Assembly (NCBI RefSeq): GCF_050015995.1
Contig: NZ_JBNHEP010000127.1
Coordinates: forward strand, 1 to 64,000
Direction of reading: 5' to 3'
Source: Trichodesmium sp050015995
GTDB lineage: Bacteria > Cyanobacteriota > Cyanobacteriia > Cyanobacteriales > Microcoleaceae
DNA: 64,000 nt
Shown one piece after another: positions 59,950 to 64,000 of this stretch. The notes beneath the pieces are model-generated. The model was given only the letters and a program-made list of their open reading frames with translations. It was not told the origin of the DNA and searched no databases. Within the stretch, counting starts at the first letter, position 1, and each line of letters begins with the position of its first letter. The position numbers were made by a program, and so were the translations under genes.

Positions 59950-61513
59950 TTCGCCAGATACTAAAGGAAAAGAGCAAACTTTTTTTTTCTAGTATAGAAT
60001 ATATCATAATTGCTAACTATTGGTAGTATAAAGTTATTAAAAAATTCCATTTTGAATTTACTCAATATAATTTGAGATTTTTTTTCGATTTATATTTGCC
60101 TCATGTTAGTTTGACTTTTCCCGGCTTAATTTCCTGACATGGTATTTGTTTTAAGTAATTAGTTCAATAATTAATAATTATGGTTTAAAGCCTCTCATGA
60201 GCAAGGAGAAAAAGCGGTCGGAAAGCGGAGCAGTCCGTTAGGATGAGATGGCGAAGTCTCCCGCTCTTTCAGAGCCGCTGCGCTTTTCATGTCGGCTCTT
60301 AGCCGAAACGCCATATCCAATCGACCAAGAGAAAAGAAATAATATTTCCGATAATTCAATTCCGTAACGGTTTTAACCAGAGGTAATTATCAATTATCAA
60401 TTATCCATTATCCATTAATGAACTCTTCTTATAAAGAAGAGGATTGGCTAAAAGGATTTTTTTATTCTCACAGTTTTTTCCATTCCCCTACTCCCCTACT
60501 CCCTATACCATTAGTATCTACCACTACCAAAAATATTAGTAAAAGCAAATAGTTTACCAGACTCTATCTATAGCAATCCTATTTTATTCCTGTCAAAAAT
60601 CTTACTGCTTTTTAGGGAACAGAAAACACTTAACTCTTAACTGGTAATAGTTTCAGTTTTTTTATTTACTTTTTGATTACCCGCAACCTATGCGCGGATT
60701 GCTATATTTGTCCTTAATTTTTATTGCGGACTGCTAATCTAGCATAGGGAAGACCCAATATAGAAATAGTTTTTCGGTTACTTTAACCCCATTAATTTAC
60801 TACTTTATATTCAAAATTTGGTAGTGGTATACAAGTAGTGATATATTAAAAAAAGTCAAGTAGTCAAGGAAATACTATTTCTTTGAAACTAAGAATTTAA
60901 GATAATTTCTGTTCCCAGTTAAGTGTTAAGTGTTCCCTACCTCTACCCTAAATCACTACATCTACAGGACTACCCAAAATTTTTATTGATTTTGATAGTA
61001 TGAATACTCCTAAATAGCACTGCTTATTAACTTTTAATAACTCTTGCTCATCTTGAGACATTTTGATTTCCATTTCATTCACAAAGCCCTATTATATCTG
61101 TTTTTTGAATTCATTATCCGAATAATTTTGCTGATGTTTTCAAATGCTTTAGTAATACTATTAAATAGGTAGATAAAATTAAACACAAAATCACTCAAAA
61201 AAGTAAATTAATCCAAATAATTGTGATATTAACTACCCATGGTAACTCTATCTGTAAATTAACATTCTATTGTCTACCCTACGTTATATTCAAAATTAAC
61301 TTTATTTATCGCCAGGTAGTTACATAATCTTTTTCATTAATAATTCGATCGAAAATAGCTGCTGGATAATCCCACTATAATCGCAATATAAGACTGTTGA
61401 AAGGAAAATATCTAGGAAAATGAAAAACTATAATGATTAAAATATTAGGTTTTTCAATATAGTCATTTTTATGTACAATAATCATAAAATAAATACTACA
61501 GAGGTGAAGAAAA
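59950..61513. repeat. Long intergenic region with scattered repeats
   Basis: 60195-60312 contains GCGGTCGGAAAGCGGAGCAG and the hairpin TCATGTCGGCTCTTAGCCGA. 60380-60422 has ATTATCAATTATCAATTATC then CCATTAT repeats ending TAATGAACTC. 60490 has CCCCTACTCCCCTACTCCC heptamer-like sequence. The rest is AT-rich with no gene. The promoter of the SpoIID gene should lie just before 61500. Confidence 0.6.
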
Positions 61514-63136
61514 TTGCCCAATAAAATATCTAAACAGTATTTCCCTTACAAATTAATACCAAATACAATCTTTATAACAGGCTTGCTACTAGGATTAAAT
61601 ATAATCCCAGTCAACGCTTTAGAAGAATATAATAGATTACTTAAAATAGGAATTATACAAAGATTTGGTACTAAACCAACAGATAAAATTATTATTAAAG
61701 CTACTCCTGGAGATAAATTAACTTTACGCTTTAAAACTCCAGGAGGAGAAGAAACTCTTACTACTGAAAAAGTAGAAGTAAAAATTAAAATGAAACCCCT
61801 AGAAAAACCTCTCTTAAAAGAGCGGTTAATTCTCAGTAGTCACCGCAGTTATGAAAATGCAGAAGAAGATGCCCAGTTCTGGAAAAATAAAGGAATAGAA
61901 GTAGAAGTAACTCAACCAGGAAGATGGAAAGTTTGGGCAAAAAGAGAAGTCTATAAAACTCCTTTATTACGACGCTGGCTATTAGAAAGTATACAAGCTC
62001 ATAGTAATACAAATGTCTATCTCGAGCTGGAAGCTTTAAAACAACAACCCACAGCTTACTGGAATATGAATGGTTATACTTATCATCGCCATGAACTACA
62101 TATTACTGCCGGGAAAAATGAAATTATCATCAATAATCAATTTAATCAAGACACAGCAATACCAGAAGAACGACGTTATGCTGGCTCATTAAAACTCAAA
62201 CCTAATGCTTATGGTACTTATACATTGGTGAACAATGTACCAATAGAAACTTATATTCGGGGAGTAGTACCCCATGAATTAGGAGCTTGGCCACCAAAAG
62301 CATCCCTAGAAGCTCAGGCAATTTTAGCTAGAACTTATGCACTCAAAAATTTACGTCGGTTTGCAGCAGATAATTATGAGTTGTGTGCTGATACTCACTG
62401 CCAAGTTTATAAAGGATTAGATGTCTACCCAGAAACAGATGCAGCAGTAGCAGTAACTAGGGGAAAAGTTATGACTTATGAAGATGAGTTGATAGATGCA
62501 GTTTATTTTGCTGTTAGTGGGGGTGTTACGGCAGATTTTAATGATTTGTGGAATGGTGATGAACGTCCTTATTTACAACCTGTTGTTGATGCAGCTAATA
62601 ATATTTGGGATTTATCTACAAATAGTTTAGCTTCTGAAGAAAACTTCCGTAAGTTTATGAGTCTTAAAAAAGGATTTAATGAAGAGGGTTGGATAGAATT
62701 TCGTTGGCGGGAAGTTGTTAGTTTACCAGGTATAGTTAGCTATTTAAAGAGTTATTTTCGACAGAAAAAAAGCCCTTTTGCTCAATTTGAAACAGTAAAA
62801 AAGGTAAAGGTAACGGAACGATCGCCTAGTGGTCGTGTATTGAAAATGAATGTCGAAACAGACCTAGGTACTATACAACTGAATAAGGATGAAGTGCAAA
62901 ATGCTTTTTGGGTGCCTTGGAGTACGCTATTTTATCTAGACCCTATATACAAACCAGATCAAAGTTTATGGGGTTATGCTTTTGTTGGCGGTGGGTTTGG
63001 ACATGGAGTTGGTTTTAGTCAGAAAGGTTCAATTAAGTTAGCTGAGTTAGGTTGGAGTAGCGATCGTATTCTCAGTTTTTATTTTCCGGGAACCGAACTC
63101 CAACCTCTCAGCGAGTTAGTTACCTTTGGACAATAA
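61514..63136 (+). CDS. SpoIID/LytB-domain protein, exported
   Basis: A 540-residue protein starting at TTG 61514 behind GAGGTGAAG. A hydrophobic N-terminal segment (residues 16-36) is a signal peptide or anchor. An N-terminal region of about 200 residues includes an SPOR-like stretch (SSHRSYENAEEDAQFWKNKG). The SpoIID domain follows: VPIETYIRGVVPHELGAWPP, SLEAQAILARTYALKN, CADTHCQVYKG and, near the end, VGGGFGHGVGFSQKGSIKLA. SpoIID-type proteins are peptidoglycan lytic transglycosylases or amidase enhancers. It acts in the periplasm on the cell wall. Monocistronic. Confidence 0.87.
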   Translation: MPNKISKQYFPYKLIPNTIFITGLLLGLNIIPVNALEEYNRLLKIGIIQRFGTKPTDKIIIKATPGDKLTLRFKTPGGEETLTTEKVEVKIKMKPLEKPLLKERLILSSHRSYENAEEDAQFWKNKGIEVEVTQPGRWKVWAKREVYKTPLLRRWLLESIQAHSNTNVYLELEALKQQPTAYWNMNGYTYHRHELHITAGKNEIIINNQFNQDTAIPEERRYAGSLKLKPNAYGTYTLVNNVPIETYIRGVVPHELGAWPPKASLEAQAILARTYALKNLRRFAADNYELCADTHCQVYKGLDVYPETDAAVAVTRGKVMTYEDELIDAVYFAVSGGVTADFNDLWNGDERPYLQPVVDAANNIWDLSTNSLASEENFRKFMSLKKGFNEEGWIEFRWREVVSLPGIVSYLKSYFRQKKSPFAQFETVKKVKVTERSPSGRVLKMNVETDLGTIQLNKDEVQNAFWVPWSTLFYLDPIYKPDQSLWGYAFVGGGFGHGVGFSQKGSIKLAELGWSSDRILSFYFPGTELQPLSELVTFGQ

Positions 63137-63381
63137 TAGTTATAGCGATCAAGGCGAAATAGGTTGGTTGTTTATAGTTAATTCCAATCAACTATAAACA
63201 ATCAAAAAATTCTAAATTATCCTACATTCTAAGATAATTGATAACTAATTTTGGCGTTGGTGATTTTGGCTATGATTATGTATTAATTTTACATTAATGC
63301 TAATTGCCTAACTATTAACATTGAGCATTTTATATTTGGCAAAATTTAGGTTTCATAGCTTGATTCACCAACGCCCTAATT

Positions 63382-63687
63382 TTATATATTATCTTCTTGG
63401 TGAGTCATAATAGTGCAGTCTTTTTTCGGATAAGCTACACAAGTTAGTACGCATCCTGCTGCAATTTGATCGTCATCTAAGAATGACTGATCGCCTTGAT
63501 CTAAACAATCATCTGCATTACCTTCTACCTTTCCTGCACAACTTGAGCAAGCACCAGCGCGACAGGAGTAGGGTAGGTCTAAACCTGCTTGTTCAGCAGC
63601 ATCAAGAATATATGTATCATCCTCACAATCAATAGTTTGATTAATTCCTTCTGCTTCATTAATCAGAGTAACTTTATATGTAGCCAT
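63382..63687 (-). CDS. petF: Plant-type [2Fe-2S] ferredoxin
   Basis: A 101-residue ferredoxin with cluster ligands C42, C47, C50 and C83 (PYSCRAGACSSC and VLTC). DQSFLDDDQIAAG is typical of PetF. It carries electrons from photosystem I to FNR and other acceptors. Between C50 and C83 there are about three more residues than usual, and two extra cysteines (C61 and C79), C79 close to a ligand. It looks like a diverged PetF paralogue. The start ATG 63687 is preceded by GAGAGGAAAA. Confidence 0.88.
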   Translation of the reverse strand: MATYKVTLINEAEGINQTIDCEDDTYILDAAEQAGLDLPYSCRAGACSSCAGKVEGNADDCLDQGDQSFLDDDQIAAGCVLTCVAYPKKDCTIMTHQEDNI

Positions 63688-64000
63688 GTAATTTTCCTCT
63701 CAAAATTGGTAGACAAATCTTGTTGACACTCCACTGGATAAATCCGGGTGGATTCTTCACAGGAGCTGTCAAACGGGCGCTATTGCCACGTTTTCCACAT
63801 TGCTCGAAACGGCCACATTGCCAGTACCATACAATAGCACGCTACAGAAGCAGTCCACTAGTGGGACTTACACAAAATAGAAGTAGAAAATAGGCTAAAA
63901 TATAGACAGGCAAAGGTTTTTACATCAAAAAGGCATAAATCCTTAATTACCAATAGTTCTAGGTATTTTTAGGGCATTGACGTAATTCCCTGATCTAGAG
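63688..64000. other. Upstream region of the ferredoxin gene
   Basis: The minus-strand leader has GAGAGGAAAA directly before the start. Repeated CCACATTGC and CCACGTTTTCCACATTGC strings lie at 63786-63820. No other gene was seen before the window ends. Confidence 0.45.

Overview
The window looks like a piece of a filamentous, probably marine, cyanobacterial chromosome of the Okeania/Trichodesmium/Lyngbya sort (genus-level placement is inference). The evidence is the C-terminal end of a photosystem II D1 gene (psbA) at the left edge, many GCGATCGC (HIP1-type) octamers, a BchH/ChlH-family chelatase subunit, plant-type ferredoxin, DUF1350 and Uma2 proteins, heptanucleotide tandem repeats, low GC and low coding density. 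A run of exactly 100 N (41424-41523) marks a scaffold join in a draft assembly.

Layout. 1-6.5 kb: psbA end, a membrane protein, a nonsense-split nuclease-like gene, a CpdA-type phosphodiesterase, tRNA-Cys, SufU. 4.5-11.9 kb (minus strand): a molybdenum hydroxylase locus of PaoABC/YagTSR type (2Fe-2S, FAD and molybdopterin subunits, then an XdhC-type chaperone and a MocA-type cytidylyltransferase). Its FAD subunit carries one in-frame TGA, and a four-copy palindromic array separates it from the catalytic subunit. 12-17.8 kb: DacB carboxypeptidase, Uma2, an exported aldo/keto reductase, and a TPR protein that has lost its C-terminal domain. 18-31.8 kb: an accessory zone with toxin-antitoxin modules (intact, broken and relic), a perfect 602-bp tandem triplication of a Uma2 gene, an FAD monooxygenase, a MITE-like element with an 8-bp target duplication, an FkbM methyltransferase, a 1461-residue NACHT-HEAT STAND NTPase and an MNT/HepT pair. 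31.9-42 kb: a BchH-family gene bearing three in-frame insertions of dispersed-repeat or low-complexity sequence, a REP-associated (RAYT) transposase with a TAG stop flanked by its palindromes, beheaded toxin genes, ComF, and a PEP-synthase-like gene with an in-frame palindrome. 42-50 kb: AraC regulator, exported DUF1254 protein, formylglycine-generating enzyme, TnpB relic, then a small cluster (DMT exporter, divergent AroE-like dehydrogenase, frameshifted HAD phosphatase, SAM methyltransferase). 51-64 kb: gamma-glutamyltransferase, DUF1350 protein, a partner-switching signalling set (two RsbW-like kinases, a receiver-PP2C phosphatase, a STAS antagonist), an HTH/GrpE-like protein, SpoIID/LytB protein and ferredoxin.

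Three themes run through the window. (1) Small palindromic or MITE-like repeats sit in intergenic space and also inside reading frames. (2) Several genes are broken by a single nonsense codon while the rest stays readable. (3) In toxin-antitoxin loci the toxin is usually the dead partner and the antitoxin survives. The best candidates for unusual biology are the repeat-laden BchH paralogue, the NACHT-HEAT protein, the AroE-like/HAD/methyltransferase/exporter cluster, the partner-switching module, the HTH/GrpE fusion and the RAYT-REP remodelling of toxin genes.
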